Origin: Gammaproteobacteria bacterium
GTDB taxonomy: Bacteria > Pseudomonadota > Gammaproteobacteria > Pseudomonadales > Azotimanducaceae
Length of the DNA: 64,000 nt
Assembly (NCBI GenBank): GCA_026709365.1
Contig: JAPOTD010000007.1
Span: 79,777 to 143,776, forward strand
Direction: 5' to 3'
Every line of letters starts with the position of its first letter. Positions within the stretch are counted from its first letter, which is position 1. The position numbers and the translations under genes are program-made. The notes under the pieces are model-generated. The model saw only the letters and a program-made list of their open reading frames with translations, was not told the origin of the DNA and made no database searches. This document shows positions 1 to 9,645 of the stretch, piece after piece.

Positions 1-222
1 GCCCTCCCGCCCTTCGATGCCCAACAGCGATGCGCCGCTGGTCTTGGCGGCTTCGACAACCTGATCCACGAGCGCCTTCACGTGGCGATTGGAGCCGCCG
101 GTGGCGATCACCATGAAGTCGGTCAAGTCAGTCAGGCCGGTCACGTCGAGCGCCACGATCTCGCGGCCCTTGAGGCCGTCCAGCGCGCCAACGATGGCGT
201 CGCGCAGACCCTGCGGCGTCAC
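1..222 (-). CDS. rsfS: Ribosomal silencing factor RsfS (3' end outside window)
   Basis: RsfS (Iojap family) binds ribosomal protein uL14 and blocks joining of the ribosomal subunits when nutrients are short. The visible N-terminal 74 residues carry the family pattern: an initial helix, then GREIVALDVTGLTDLTDFMV, then ATGGSNRHVKALVDQVVEAA. The gene starts at a GTG (220-222) and runs off the left edge, so the C-terminal third is missing only because of the window. The nadD gene lies 102 bp upstream on the same strand, the usual nadD-rsfS order of gammaproteobacteria. Confidence is high from motif and context. Confidence 0.9.
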   Translation of the reverse strand, partial: MTPQGLRDAIVGALDGLKGREIVALDVTGLTDLTDFMVIATGGSNRHVKALVDQVVEAAKTSGASLLGIEGREG

Positions 223-324
223 TCAGTCCCCCGCGAGCCGCCCACGAAGAGCCAACGTCGGCAGGCCAATCGCTGTGCGCAGTCGCTTCGCGCAGGCAAG
301 CCATGCCGCCCAACCGCGGGCAGG

Positions 325-942
325 CTACACGCTTCGGACGTACAAGCCATGCCGGCTAATATAGTTGGTCACTCCGTCGGGGAGCAAATGCCCGGCATCG
401 CCGCCCTCGGCGATCAAGGCGCGAACCGCCGAGGCGGATACCGGGAGCATGGGCTCCTCCAGCAAGCGTATGCCGCCAGCGGGGCGCTGCTCAAGGTCCG
501 GGCAGCGACGGTCGAGATAGAGATTGAGCGCCGCGCCCCGGAGTTCCGCGCCGGGCCGCGGCAGCACCAGCAGGTGGCCGAGGTCCAGAACGCTTCGCCA
601 ATGCCGCCAAGCGTGAATCTCGTTGAAGGCATCAGTGCCGACGATCCAGCTCAAGGGCCCATCGCCGTGGCGAAGCCGCAGCGCCTTGAGCGTATCGACG
701 GTGTAGCTCGGCCCTCCGCGCCGCAGTTCAACGTCATCCGCATCCAAGCCGGCCTGGGCGGCGCAGGCCAGCTCAAGCATGGCCCAGCGTCGCTGCGCGT
801 TCGCCTCGGGCTGCGAGCGATGCGGCGGCTGCGCGGACAGCACTAGGCGAACGGGACAGGAGAGGGCTTGGGCCGCCACCCGGGCGGCGTGCAGGTGGCC
901 GTTGTGGACGGGATCGAAGGTGCCGCCCAGGAAAGCGATCAA
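325..942 (-). CDS. nadD: Nicotinate-nucleotide adenylyltransferase
   Basis: NadD transfers AMP from ATP to nicotinate mononucleotide, giving deamido-NAD in cytoplasmic NAD synthesis. The 205-residue protein opens with the nucleotidyltransferase signature [13 protein letters not shown] (residues 6-18), has the middle SWIVGTDAF stretch, and ends with a motif near [15 protein letters not shown] that matches the family's ISxTxxR phosphate-binding loop, with Ala-Ser in place of the usual Ser-Thr. Length is normal. The start overlaps the proA stop by 4 bp, implying translational coupling, and rsfS follows. Confidence 0.95.
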   Translation of the reverse strand: MIAFLGGTFDPVHNGHLHAARVAAQALSCPVRLVLSAQPPHRSQPEANAQRRWAMLELACAAQAGLDADDVELRRGGPSYTVDTLKALRLRHGDGPLSWIVGTDAFNEIHAWRHWRSVLDLGHLLVLPRPGAELRGAALNLYLDRRCPDLEQRPAGGIRLLEEPMLPVSASAVRALIAEGGDAGHLLPDGVTNYISRHGLYVRSV

Positions 943-2228
943 CGGTGGCGGATCTCGCCGTTGCCGAACACCACGTACTTCTCCGTGGTCAGGCCGTTGA
1001 GGCCCACGGGGCCGCGGGCGTGCAGCTTGTCGGTGGAGATGCCGATTTCGGCGCCCAAGCCGTACTCCATGCCGTCGGCGAACTGGCTGCTGGCGTTGAC
1101 CATGACCGATGCCGAGTCCACCTCCGCCATGAACCGGCGGGTCTTGCCGTAGTCGTTGCTGACGATGACATCGGTGTGCTGCGACCCGTAGCGGTTGATG
1201 TGCTCAATGGCTTGGTCGATGCCATCGACGACGCGCACCGCCAGCACCGGGGCCAGATACTCCGCGCTCCAGTCCGCCTCCGATGCCGCTTCGGCCTCCG
1301 GCAACCAGCCCCGCGAGCGTTCGCAGCCACGCAGCTCCACCCCGGCCTGGCCGAAGCGCCGGCCCAGTCCGGGCAGCACCGCCTCGGCGATGCCCTCCGC
1401 CACCAGCAGCGTTTCCAAGGCATTGCAGACCGCGTACTTCTCGGTCTTGGAGTTGTAGGCGATGGACATGGCCATCTCCGCATCCGCCGCATCGTCAATG
1501 TAAACGTGGCAGATGCCGTCGAGATGCTTGATGACCGGGATGCGCGACTCCCGCGAGATGCGCTCGATTAAGCCCTTGCCGCCGCGCGGCACGATCACAT
1601 CGACGCTGTCCTCAAGCTGCAGCAGCGCGCCGACCGCGGCCCGGTCAACGGTATGCACCAGTTGCACTGCGGCGGTGGGCAGGCCGGCCTCGGCAAGGGC
1701 ATCAGTGATGCAGGCGGCGATGGCGCGATTGGATGCAATGGCCTCCGAGCCGCCCCGCAGTATGCAGGCGTTGCCGCTCTTCAGGCACAGGCTCGCCGCG
1801 TCCACCGTGACGTTGGGGCGGGATTCGTAGATGATGCCAATCACGCCGAGCGGCACGCGCATGCGGCCCACTTGGATGCCGGTGGGCCGGTAGCGCAGAT
1901 CGGTCACCTCGCCGACCGGATCCGGCAGCTGCGCCACCTCCCCGACGCCCGCGATCATGCGGTCGATGGCGCGGTCATCGAGCTCAAGGCGGTCGAGCAG
2001 GGAGGCGTCGATGCCGCGCCGTTCAGCCGCCGCCAGGTCCTCGGCGTTGGCTGCCTTGAGCGCGGTTCTGGCCTCGTCGAGACGGCGGGCCGTCGCCGCC
2101 AGCGCTTGGGCTTTGAGCGCCGAATCCGCCGCTGCCATCGCCCGCGACGCCTGCCGGGCGGCGAGGCCCATCCGGCGCATCTCCGCCTGCACGGCGGAGG
2201 TTCCGTTGCCTGAGGCTGAATCGTTCAT
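939..2228 (-). CDS. proA: Glutamate-5-semialdehyde dehydrogenase (gamma-glutamyl phosphate reductase)
   Basis: ProA reduces gamma-glutamyl phosphate with NADPH to glutamate-5-semialdehyde, the second step of proline synthesis in the cytoplasm. At 429 residues it has the full family length. Visible landmarks are [20 protein letters not shown], the LRGGSEA turn, and the catalytic cysteine in [14 protein letters not shown], followed by the C-terminal [15 protein letters not shown]. It is first in a proA-nadD-rsfS operon; no proB is adjacent. The start used is the ATG that gives MNDSASGNG. Confidence 0.96.
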   Translation of the reverse strand: MNDSASGNGTSAVQAEMRRMGLAARQASRAMAAADSALKAQALAATARRLDEARTALKAANAEDLAAAERRGIDASLLDRLELDDRAIDRMIAGVGEVAQLPDPVGEVTDLRYRPTGIQVGRMRVPLGVIGIIYESRPNVTVDAASLCLKSGNACILRGGSEAIASNRAIAACITDALAEAGLPTAAVQLVHTVDRAAVGALLQLEDSVDVIVPRGGKGLIERISRESRIPVIKHLDGICHVYIDDAADAEMAMSIAYNSKTEKYAVCNALETLLVAEGIAEAVLPGLGRRFGQAGVELRGCERSRGWLPEAEAASEADWSAEYLAPVLAVRVVDGIDQAIEHINRYGSQHTDVIVSNDYGKTRRFMAEVDSASVMVNASSQFADGMEYGLGAEIGISTDKLHARGPVGLNGLTTEKYVVFGNGEIRHR

Positions 2229-2283
2229 TTTGGCTTGTTTCGGGTTGCTGGTTTGCGTGGCCGAGCAGTTTAGTCCGGCGCAA

Positions 2284-2904
2284 CTAGCCCCGCAAACGGG
2301 TCACCAGACGGCGCAGCTCGTTGAGCCGCTCCGTGGGCGAACCCAACTGCAGCAGGGATTGCTTGATTTCCGGCTCCACCGGCAGCAGCTCCGCAAGCTG
2401 CCGGCTGACCGCGCCCGCGTCCCCAAAATCGACCTCCAAGCCGAGCTTCTCCACCATCGGGTGCTTGAGCAGCGCCCTGAGGATGTCGATCACCGGCTGG
2501 TCGGCCTCGCCGAGCGTCCCGGAAGGCTCGGCGGGCAGGGTTTCGACCAGGCCGCGAAGCAGGCGATCGTACTGCTCCCAGGTCTTGTGGATGCGGAACT
2601 TAGCACCTCCTTCCACGACGATGCCGAGCAATCCGCCGTCCAGCGCATTGAAGTCCACCACCCGGGCGTAGGTGCCCACCTCAAAGATCTCCGGCGCCGA
2701 CGCGCCGGCTTCGTCGGGGGCGTCATCGCCCACCCTCGCTTCAACGCCGCTGCGAATGAGCACGATGCCGAACGGGCTGTCCTCCCGCATCCGTTCGCTG
2801 ATCATGTCCAGATAGCGGGGCTCGAATATCCGCAACGGCAGCCGTCCGCCCTCGAAGAGCACCACGCCGAGCGGAAACAGCGGAATTTCGCGCAAGTCAG
2901 CCAT
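2284..2904 (-). CDS. LON N-terminal substrate-binding domain protein
   Basis: This 206-residue protein matches the stand-alone LON N-terminal domain family (PF02190, like E. coli YcbZ-independent small LON proteins), which resembles the substrate-recognition part of Lon protease without ATPase or protease domains. Residues 4-30 read [20 protein letters not shown], followed by [11 protein letters not shown], the usual family opening. The ATG at 2904 is preferred because the longer open frame upstream runs into repeat DNA. It lies 55 bp upstream of proA on the same strand. The biological role of such proteins is unknown. Confidence 0.85.
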   Translation of the reverse strand: MADLREIPLFPLGVVLFEGGRLPLRIFEPRYLDMISERMREDSPFGIVLIRSGVEARVGDDAPDEAGASAPEIFEVGTYARVVDFNALDGGLLGIVVEGGAKFRIHKTWEQYDRLLRGLVETLPAEPSGTLGEADQPVIDILRALLKHPMVEKLGLEVDFGDAGAVSRQLAELLPVEPEIKQSLLQLGSPTERLNELRRLVTRLRG

Positions 2905-2950
2905 CGGCGAGACTTTAGCATTGATTCCGGCCAAGCACTGTGCGGAGCAA

Positions 2951-3246
2951 GGAACACATCGGAAACCCGCCTGGACGACGACCGCGGAGTTTCGCGCCAA
3001 CGAAACTCCATGCGCGACCGCAAGGTCGCACGGGTGCAGCAAGCCCCTGGTCGCACCTCCCGCCTGAGGCGTAGTTCAGCCTCCTTGCCGAGTGCGGCTT
3101 CAAGAAGCACATCGAACTTGATCCTGAAACTGGGCGCGGAGTTTCGCGCAGCGGAACTACACACGCGACCGCAAGGTCGCGCGGGTGCAGCAAGCCCTTG
3201 GTCGCACATCCCGCCTAAGCGATAATTCGGCCTCCTTGCCGATGAA
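2951..3246 (+). repeat. Two tandem copies of the dispersed two-hairpin repeat
   Basis: This gene-free stretch between the LON-domain gene and uppP holds two direct copies, offset by about 152 bp, of a repeat found elsewhere in the window. Each copy has a CACATCG box (2955 and 3108), a first hairpin around GGAGTTTCGCG...GAAACT, then a second hairpin GCGACCGCAAGGTCGC (3013-3028 and 3165-3180), followed by a shared tail containing GGGTGCAGCAAGCCC. The copies differ at scattered positions, so the duplication is not very recent. Confidence 0.85.
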
Positions 3247-3254
3247 CACAGCCC

Positions 3255-4055
3255 TTGGACCGCCTGCAGACAATCATCTTGGCGCTGTTGCAGGGCATCA
3301 CCGAATTCCTGCCCATTTCGAGTGCGGCCCACCTCATCCTGGCATCCGAACTGACGGGTTGGGCGGATCAGGGCCTTGCCTTCGACATCGCCGTGCATTT
3401 GGGGTCCTTGGCCGCCGTGCTCGCCTATTACCGTCGCGATTGCGCTGGCTTCGCCGTCAGCGCTTGGGATGGCCTGCGCCACCGGCGCCTTGATGCGCAA
3501 CTCGACCTGCTGTTCAAGATTGCCGTCGCCAGCCTGCCCGTGGCGCTGTGCGGGCTCGCCGCGCGCGATCTGGTGGCGGACGAACTGCGCAACGGCTGGG
3601 TCATCGCCACCGCCACCGCGACCTTCGCCTTCGCGCTTTGGTGGGCCAACGGCCAGCGCGGCGAGCGCGAGCGGCTCGGCTGGCGCGACGCACTGCTGAT
3701 CGGCTCGGCCCAAGCCCTCGCCATCATTCCCGGCGTGTCCCGCTCGGGCATCACCATCAGCGCTGCGCTGCTGCTCGGCCTGTCCCGCCCTGCCGCCGCC
3801 CGGGTGGCCTTCCTATTGGCCATACCCGCCATCAGCGGCGCGGCCCTGATGGCTTGGATTGACCTGCCCGCCGCAGCCCAAGGCGCCCAACTCGCGGATC
3901 TGGCCCTTGGCGCCGCCATAGCGGGGATCAGCGCCTACGCCTGCATAAGCCTGTTCATCGGCCTGATCGAGCGCATTGGCCTGATGCCCTACGTTTGCTA
4001 TCGGCTGGCGCTGGGCGCTGCGCTCTTCATGCTGCTGTCTTGGTCCGTTCACTGA
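3255..4055 (+). CDS. uppP: Undecaprenyl-diphosphatase
   Basis: UppP (BacA) is an integral membrane phosphatase that recycles undecaprenyl diphosphate to the monophosphate carrier for peptidoglycan and other envelope glycans. The 266-residue, highly hydrophobic protein has both signature motifs: GITEFLPISSAAHLIL near residue 14 with the catalytic Glu17, and PGVSRSGITIS near residue 160. Family length is about 265-280. The reading frame begins at a TTG (3255); the ATG at 3242 is out of frame. It stands alone, preceded by a repeat-filled region. Confidence 0.95.
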   Translation: MDRLQTIILALLQGITEFLPISSAAHLILASELTGWADQGLAFDIAVHLGSLAAVLAYYRRDCAGFAVSAWDGLRHRRLDAQLDLLFKIAVASLPVALCGLAARDLVADELRNGWVIATATATFAFALWWANGQRGERERLGWRDALLIGSAQALAIIPGVSRSGITISAALLLGLSRPAAARVAFLLAIPAISGAALMAWIDLPAAAQGAQLADLALGAAIAGISAYACISLFIGLIERIGLMPYVCYRLALGAALFMLLSWSVH

Positions 4056-4154
4056 CGAAGGCCGACGACAAGGCGCTGGTGCGCATCCGGAGACCTGTCG
4101 AAACCTGACCTGCGCAGCAGATCGAGTGTCCACCCCGACCGTCAGCTCGCCGCC

Positions 4155-4190
4155 CGAGTTTCGCGCAGCGAAACTGCACACGCATTCGAC
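4155..4190 (+). repeat. Partial copy of the two-hairpin repeat
   Basis: The stretch contains GAGTTTCGCGCAGCGAAACT, the first hairpin of the dispersed repeat, followed by a weak remnant of the second stem. It lies in the 240-bp gap between uppP and the AAA+ ATPase gene. Nothing else recognisable is present in that gap. Confidence 0.6.
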
Positions 4191-4298
4191 AGGTTGCACG
4201 GGCGTCAGGGCTGGCCACCGCACGGTTGCGCCAGCGTTTGTCAATTCGCCGCCGCTTTCAGTATGGTGGCCCGCACGTGCCCGAAGGAAGCTCGCCCC

Positions 4299-5150
4299 AT
4301 GACTGCGGCCATCGATGCCATCAATTTCGCGACCCTTGACGCGGAGCCGTTTTACCTGCCCATCGGCGACGAAGTGGCGCTGTTCGAGGCCGCCTATGCG
4401 GCGCGGCTGCCAGTGTTGCTGAAGGGGCCGACCGGATGCGGCAAGACGCGCTTCATCGAGCACATGGCCTGGCGGCTCTACCGGCAGCGGCACAAGGCCC
4501 TGGAGGTGCCGCTGGTCACCATTTCCTGCCACGAGGACCTGACCGCCACCGATCTCGTCGGGCGCTACCTGCTCAAGGGCGATGAGACGCTGTGGAGCGA
4601 CGGCCCGCTGACCCGCGCCGTGCGCACCGGCGCAATCTGCTATCTCGATGAGATCGTCGAGGCGCGCAAGGACACCACCGTGCTCATCCACTCGCTGACC
4701 GACCACCGGCGCATCCTGCCCATCGACAAGACCGGCGAACTGGTCTCGGCGCACGGCGACTTCCTGTTGGTCATCTCCTACAACCCCGGCTACCAGAGCA
4801 TCCTCAAGGATCTCAAGCACAGCACCCGGCAGCGCTTCGTGAGCCTCGACTTCAACTACCCCGGGCGGGAGCGCGAGGCGGAGATCATTGCCCGGGAGGC
4901 GCATGTGGACGCGGCCCTGGCCGAACGCCTGGCCGTGATTGGCGAGAAGGTGCGCAATCTCGGCGAGCACGGATTCGAGGAGGGGGTGAGCACCCGGCTG
5001 CTGATCTACGCCGCCCAACTCATCGGCAACGGCATCGAGGCCCGCCGCGCCGCCGACATCGCCTTGGTCGCCGCCGTGTCCGACGACCGCACGGTGCAAG
5101 CCGCCTTGGCCGACATCGTGGATGCGGTGCTGCCAGCAGCCGACCCGTGA
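4299..5150 (+). CDS. MoxR-type AAA+ ATPase of the CbbQ/NirQ/NorQ family
   Basis: The 283-residue protein is an AAA+ ATPase of the CbbQ/NirQ/NorQ group, ring-forming chaperone-like motors that activate or insert metal into partner enzymes together with a VWA-domain protein. Walker A is GPTGCGKT (residues 43-50), Walker B lies in [10 protein letters not shown], and the C-terminal CbbQ domain follows [20 protein letters not shown]. The ATG at 4299 gives [10 protein letters not shown]; a longer frame upstream enters repeat DNA. The stop overlaps the GTG of the VWA gene by 4 bp. No RuBisCO or nitric oxide reductase gene is nearby, so the client is unknown. Confidence 0.9.
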   Translation: MTAAIDAINFATLDAEPFYLPIGDEVALFEAAYAARLPVLLKGPTGCGKTRFIEHMAWRLYRQRHKALEVPLVTISCHEDLTATDLVGRYLLKGDETLWSDGPLTRAVRTGAICYLDEIVEARKDTTVLIHSLTDHRRILPIDKTGELVSAHGDFLLVISYNPGYQSILKDLKHSTRQRFVSLDFNYPGREREAEIIAREAHVDAALAERLAVIGEKVRNLGEHGFEEGVSTRLLIYAAQLIGNGIEARRAADIALVAAVSDDRTVQAALADIVDAVLPAADP

Positions 5151-7114
5151 TCGCGCTGGCCGATGTCGAGCAGCCTTTGGCGCTGTTCGCGGAGGGCATG
5201 AACGGCGCCCACCTGCACATCAAGCCCGGCGACCCCTTGCGGGTTGGCCCGTCTGATGTCTTGCAAACGGGGAGTGCGCTCCATTTGCCCGAAGCCATCG
5301 ACGCCGCTGAGCCGGGCATCTATCGGGCGCTCGCCCTCCAGCAGATCGCGCGGCGGGAGTTCGGCGGCATCGGCTTTTCGCTGCGCACGGCGTATGCGCG
5401 CTTGCCAACCCTGGATCGGCTGCCTAAGCCCCAAGCGCTGGCCCGGCCCAGCGACCGCTGGCTGTTCTACCACCACTTCCCCAACCCGCATCTCGCCGCC
5501 GAACTGTTTGAAGCCTTCGAGCGGGTTCGCATCGACGCCGCCATGTGCCGCGCCTATCCCGGCATCAGGCCCCACCTGGCCGCCTGCCAACGCCACTGGC
5601 AGCGCTCGGAGCTGGCCCCAGGCCCGGCAGCGCGGTCGCTGCTGCGCTTTCAACTCGGTGAGCCCGCGGCCGATGCCATGAGCCAAGTCCTGCATCCCCT
5701 GGCGCAGGGGCTGCTGGCGCCGAGTGCGGACATCTACGACGCCGCAGCCGCCACCCAGAACGCGCTGGTTCTGCTTGTCGCGGAGCCGGGCGGGGCGTTG
5801 GAGGACCCACCGGCGCTTGAGGCCACGGCCGCCGAGTGGGCCGAACGGGAAGCCCGCTTGAAGGATTGGGAGGAGGAGCTGCGCCAAGCGGACGGCCACC
5901 TGCTGGCGGCGGAGATGCTGGAAAGCGAGCAGTTGGAAGCTGCTCGCACCGAGGGCAGCGGCGGTGAAGTGCGCGAGGAGCAACTGGACATCAAGCGCAT
6001 CAGGGCCGAACGGGACCAACTGGCACGGCGCATCGGCTTGGAGCGTTCCGCCGTGCGCGATGCGCTGGGTGACGGGAATGCCGGCGCGCGCAGCTACCGA
6101 TACGACGAGTGGGATTTCCACCGCCGAGGCTACCGCCGCAACTGGTGCCGCCTGTTCGAGCAACCCCTAAGCCCTGGGGACGATGCGGACGTGGACGCCA
6201 TCCGCCAAGCCATCAACGCTTGGCACCGTCAGGCCCGGCAGCTCCTGGAGCAGATCAAGCCCCAGGGCTACTGCCGCCGCTGGGGCTTGCCGGACGGCGA
6301 TGAAATCGACCTGAACGCCGTGGTCGCGGCCCGCCAGGACTTGAGAGCCGGCCGCTCGCCCAGCGAACGGCTTTACAGCCGCCGCGAGAAAACGCATCGG
6401 GACGTGTGCGCTGCGTTGCTGCTGGACCTCTCGGCCTCCACCGACGATCCATTGGAGGCTGATACACCCGCGCCACCCCCCGACTCGAACGGCCATTCGG
6501 CGCCCCCGACACCCAACCTGCGCGACCCCTTTGATGACGCCGGCACCCTTTGGTCGGGCGGGGGCGAGTCGCCCGCACCGCCCAAGCGGCGCATCATAGA
6601 CGTGCAAAAGGAGGCCGCCGCCATCCTCGCCGCCGCCCTCGAACGGTTGGGCGACAGCTACGGCATCTACGGCTTCTCCGGATACGGGCGCGATTGCGTC
6701 GAGTTCTATGTCGCCAAGGATCTGCGCCAGACTCTCAATGCCCGCACCTTGGCCGCCATCGCCGCCATGCAGCCCAAGCGCAGCACCCGCATGGGGCCGG
6801 CCATCCGGCACGCGGTCCGCAAGCTCGCCAATTCCGGCAACGCCCTGAAGGTGCTGCTCGTCATCAGCGACGGCTTCCCCCAGGACTGCGACTACGGCCC
6901 CGTGCGCGGCGACCGCGAATACGGCCTGCACGACACCGCCAAGGCGCTGGCCGAAGCCGCGAGCAAGGGCATCGAAACCTTCTGCGTGACGGTGGACCGC
7001 TCCGGCCACGACTACCTGAAGCGCATGTGCCCGCAGGCCCGCTACGCGGTGATCGAGGAACTGGAAGACCTGCCCCAGGCCCTGACCAAGGTCTATGCCG
7101 CGCTGACCGGCTGA
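5147..7114 (+). CDS. VWA-domain protein of the NorD/CbbO family
   Basis: This 655-residue partner of the preceding ATPase belongs to the CbbO/NorD group, adaptors that link the AAA+ ring to a client through a C-terminal von Willebrand A domain. The metal-binding DxSxS motif is LLDLSASTD (Asp427, Ser429, Ser431), followed by [12 protein letters not shown] and [11 protein letters not shown], all VWA features. The central part (residues about 230-310) is charged and likely helical. The GTG start overlaps the ATPase stop. In known systems the pair repairs or metallates RuBisCO or nitric oxide reductase; here the sterol cluster begins 180 bp downstream, with a promoter between. Confidence 0.87.
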   Translation: MIALADVEQPLALFAEGMNGAHLHIKPGDPLRVGPSDVLQTGSALHLPEAIDAAEPGIYRALALQQIARREFGGIGFSLRTAYARLPTLDRLPKPQALARPSDRWLFYHHFPNPHLAAELFEAFERVRIDAAMCRAYPGIRPHLAACQRHWQRSELAPGPAARSLLRFQLGEPAADAMSQVLHPLAQGLLAPSADIYDAAAATQNALVLLVAEPGGALEDPPALEATAAEWAEREARLKDWEEELRQADGHLLAAEMLESEQLEAARTEGSGGEVREEQLDIKRIRAERDQLARRIGLERSAVRDALGDGNAGARSYRYDEWDFHRRGYRRNWCRLFEQPLSPGDDADVDAIRQAINAWHRQARQLLEQIKPQGYCRRWGLPDGDEIDLNAVVAARQDLRAGRSPSERLYSRREKTHRDVCAALLLDLSASTDDPLEADTPAPPPDSNGHSAPPTPNLRDPFDDAGTLWSGGGESPAPPKRRIIDVQKEAAAILAAALERLGDSYGIYGFSGYGRDCVEFYVAKDLRQTLNARTLAAIAAMQPKRSTRMGPAIRHAVRKLANSGNALKVLLVISDGFPQDCDYGPVRGDREYGLHDTAKALAEAASKGIETFCVTVDRSGHDYLKRMCPQARYAVIEELEDLPQALTKVYAALTG

Positions 7115-7185
7115 AACTGTGCCAGCTCAGAAACACGTCGGACTTGACCCAACCATCAAGCGCGTCCGCGAAGCGGGCGCACATG

Positions 7186-7214
7186 TTGACAGGCCCCGAA
7201 CAACTGAATATGGT
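7186..7214 (+). promoter_or_regulatory. Sigma70-type promoter of the sterol cluster
   Basis: TTGACA at 7186-7191 is followed after exactly 17 bp by TATGGT at 7209-7214. This would start transcription near 7221 and leave a leader of about 75 nt before the squalene synthase ATG at 7296. It is a near-consensus arrangement in otherwise GC-rich DNA. The prediction is by eye only. Confidence 0.6.
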
Positions 7215-7295
7215 AAAGATTCTGGCGTAGTTCTGGATTCTATGGACCGATGCTTGGCGGCGTCGGAGGCGGAAATCAATCTGCGACGAGGCAGC

Positions 7296-8366
7296 ATGAA
7301 CGCAGCGACGACAGCGACGACAGGGGAAGGCCAGGCCGACCTCGCTTACCAGCGTGACATCCTGCCCAAGGTGTCACGAACCTTTGCCCTGACCATTCCC
7401 CAATTGCCCGATCCGCTCTCCGAAGCTATAGGCAACGCCTACCTGCTGTGCCGCATCGCTGACACCGTCGAAGACGAACCCGCGCTCTCGGCGCAGGAGA
7501 AGCAGGCCTTCCTGGAGCGCTTCACCGAGGTTGTGGAAGGCCGGGCGCCAGCGCCGGCCTTCGCTGGCGATCTCGGGCCGCTGCTATCGACCGCCACCAT
7601 TGATGCCGAGCGGGAATTGGTGACCAACACCCCCAAGGTCATTCGCGTCACGCACCGCTTGCGCCCGGTGCAGCGGGAGGCCTTGGAGCGTTGCGTGCGC
7701 ATCATGTCGCTGGGCATGGCGGAGTTTCAGCGCAATGCGACGCCTGACGGCCTCAACGACGTGCCGGCGCTCAACCGCTATTGCTACCACGTGGCTGGCG
7801 TGGTGGGCGAGACCATTACCAAGTTGCTGTGCGACTACTCGCCCCGCATCGGCGAGCGGCGGGAGGAACTGTTCAGCTTGTCCACTTCCTTCGGGCAGGG
7901 CCTGCAAATGGTCAACATCCTCAAGGACATGTGGGACGATCGCCGGCGCGGGGTTTGCTGGCTGCCTCGGGATGTCTTCCAAGCCGTGGGGTCGGATGTC
8001 TCAACCTTGGCGTCCAGGCGTTCCGATCCCCAGTTCGTTGCCGGCTTGCTGGGCCTTGTGGGCATGGCCCGGGACCATCTCCTGGCGGCGTTGCGGTTCA
8101 CGCTGCTGATTCCGGCGCGCGAAACGGGCATCCGCCGGTTCCTGCTGTGGGCCTTGGGCATGGCGGTGCTCACTTTGCGCCGCATTAACGCGCGACCCGA
8201 CTTCACCGACGGCAGCGAGGTGAAGATCTCCCGTCGGGAAGTGCGCTCCACCGTCTTGGTCACCAGCGCCCTGGCGCGTTCGGACCAAGCCCTGAAAGTG
8301 CTCTTTGGCACCTTGACGCGAGCGCTTCCCAGCGGAGCCGGCCGCCTTGCCGTTGGAGTTGGTTGA
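7296..8366 (+). CDS. Squalene synthase (farnesyl-diphosphate farnesyltransferase)
   Basis: The 356-residue protein belongs to the squalene/phytoene synthase family and would join two farnesyl-PP head to head to make squalene, the entry to the sterol pathway. The two aspartate-rich Mg-diphosphate motifs are DTVED (residues 56-60) and DMWDD (211-215) in MVNILKDMWDDRRRGVCWLP. The length, and the single gene in place of hpnCDE, fit a eukaryote-like one-enzyme squalene synthase. The ATG at 7296 is chosen because family homology begins just after it. It is first in the cluster behind a strong promoter, 110 bp ahead of sdmB. Phytoene synthase is the alternative, but the sterol genes next door argue for squalene. 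Confidence 0.9.
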   Translation: MNAATTATTGEGQADLAYQRDILPKVSRTFALTIPQLPDPLSEAIGNAYLLCRIADTVEDEPALSAQEKQAFLERFTEVVEGRAPAPAFAGDLGPLLSTATIDAERELVTNTPKVIRVTHRLRPVQREALERCVRIMSLGMAEFQRNATPDGLNDVPALNRYCYHVAGVVGETITKLLCDYSPRIGERREELFSLSTSFGQGLQMVNILKDMWDDRRRGVCWLPRDVFQAVGSDVSTLASRRSDPQFVAGLLGLVGMARDHLLAALRFTLLIPARETGIRRFLLWALGMAVLTLRRINARPDFTDGSEVKISRREVRSTVLVTSALARSDQALKVLFGTLTRALPSGAGRLAVGVG

Positions 8367-8475
8367 GGGCGATGACGGGAAGATTGGCGCCCTGATGGGG
8401 CATGGGCCGGCTAGGCCCCCTCAAGGCCGCTCACCTGCGGTAAACTTGTGACGACTGCTTACGACACTGATTGCG

Positions 8476-9645
8476 ATGTTGGATGATCCGGTGGCGCTGA
8501 AATCGAAAAAAGTCGAGGACTCCCCTCCAGCGTCCTCCGCCGCACCCGTCTTGGTGACCGGCTCGTCCGGACATGTGGGCGCCAACCTCGTGCGGCGGCT
8601 GCTTGACGATGGCGTGCGCGTGCGCGTGCTGCTGAGACGGGAAAGCCCGAGCGAATCCGTGGCGGGCCTGGATGTGGAGCGCGCCTACGCGGACATCCGG
8701 GACCTTGACGCCACCCGGCGGGCGCTCGAAGGCTGCCAAGGCGTTTACCACTGCGCGGCCAAGGTATCCACCATCGACGGCAACCGGGCCCACAAGCGGG
8801 AGTTGTTCGAGTGCAACGTGCTCGGCACCCGCAACGTCCTGCAGGCCGCCCGGGAGGCGCAGGCTGGCCGCGTGGTGGTCACCGGCTCCTTCAGCGCGGT
8901 TGGCTACCATCTGGACGATCCCTCGGCGCCCAGCGATGAGTCCATGCAGTTCTACCCCATGGACCGCACCATGCCCTACGAGCGCACCAAGGTGCTGACC
9001 GAGCACGAGTGCCTGCGCGCCGTTGCCGCAGGCCAGGACGTGGTGATCGCAACCTGCTGCGCGGTGGTTGGCGGCGCGGACTTCGGCCCCTCGCGATTGG
9101 GCAGAACCCTGTGCGACTACAGCCACGGCAAGCTGCACGCCTACGTGGACGGCGGATTTGCCTTCGTCGCGGCACGGGACATCGTCCAGGGCCATCTGCT
9201 GTGCATGGAAAAGGGCCGCACCGGCCAAAAGTACATCTTCGCCACCGAGTACAAGACCATCTCCGAAATCATCGACCTCTATGAGGAGGTGTCGGGCGTT
9301 CCCCGCCCCAACCGGCGGATGCCGGCGCCTCTCATGTACGTTTTCTCCGAAGTGGCGAGCTTTTACCTCAGCCGCTTCCACCCCAAGTTTCCGCAGCGCT
9401 TCACGCCCGGCGCCATACGGCTGCTGCAGCAGCGCCGTCACGCCGACACCGGCAAGGCGCAGCGGGAGCTTGGCTACCAACCCACCAGCATCCGGGCTGC
9501 CGTCCATGAAGCCTATGCGTTTCACTATCAGCGCAACGCCATTCGCAACCCGGCGGCCAAACAACCTAACTGGAACGGCGATGGGGCGGACTCCGCCCGC
9601 GCCCAAGAGGAGGTCGGCATGGCAACCGATGCCCAAAGCTCATGA
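8476..9645 (+). CDS. sdmB: SdmB-like 3beta-hydroxysteroid-4-carboxylate dehydrogenase (SDR family)
   Basis: This is a 389-residue extended short-chain dehydrogenase with an NAD(P)-binding TGSSGHVG loop (residues 28-35) and a catalytic YERTK (Tyr168, Lys172). In Methylococcus capsulatus, SdmB oxidises and decarboxylates the C-4 carboxyl sterol made by SdmA, replacing eukaryotic ERG26/ERG27. The assignment rests on family type plus direct coupling to a Rieske gene of the SdmA type and to sterol genes. The ATG start at 8476 follows a 110-bp gap; the stop overlaps sdmA by 4 bp. HpnA-like epimerases are the nearest alternative, but no hopanoid genes are present. Confidence 0.82.
   Translation: MLDDPVALKSKKVEDSPPASSAAPVLVTGSSGHVGANLVRRLLDDGVRVRVLLRRESPSESVAGLDVERAYADIRDLDATRRALEGCQGVYHCAAKVSTIDGNRAHKRELFECNVLGTRNVLQAAREAQAGRVVVTGSFSAVGYHLDDPSAPSDESMQFYPMDRTMPYERTKVLTEHECLRAVAAGQDVVIATCCAVVGGADFGPSRLGRTLCDYSHGKLHAYVDGGFAFVAARDIVQGHLLCMEKGRTGQKYIFATEYKTISEIIDLYEEVSGVPRPNRRMPAPLMYVFSEVASFYLSRFHPKFPQRFTPGAIRLLQQRRHADTGKAQRELGYQPTSIRAAVHEAYAFHYQRNAIRNPAAKQPNWNGDGADSARAQEEVGMATDAQSS

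Noticed and set aside
2951..3246. CRISPR array
   Set aside because: Only two long, diverged repeats with no short unique spacers and no cas genes; they belong to a dispersed repeat family.
4299..7114. Carbon-fixation or denitrification operon because of the CbbQ/NorQ-type genes
   Set aside because: No RuBisCO, nitric oxide reductase or related gene is adjacent.
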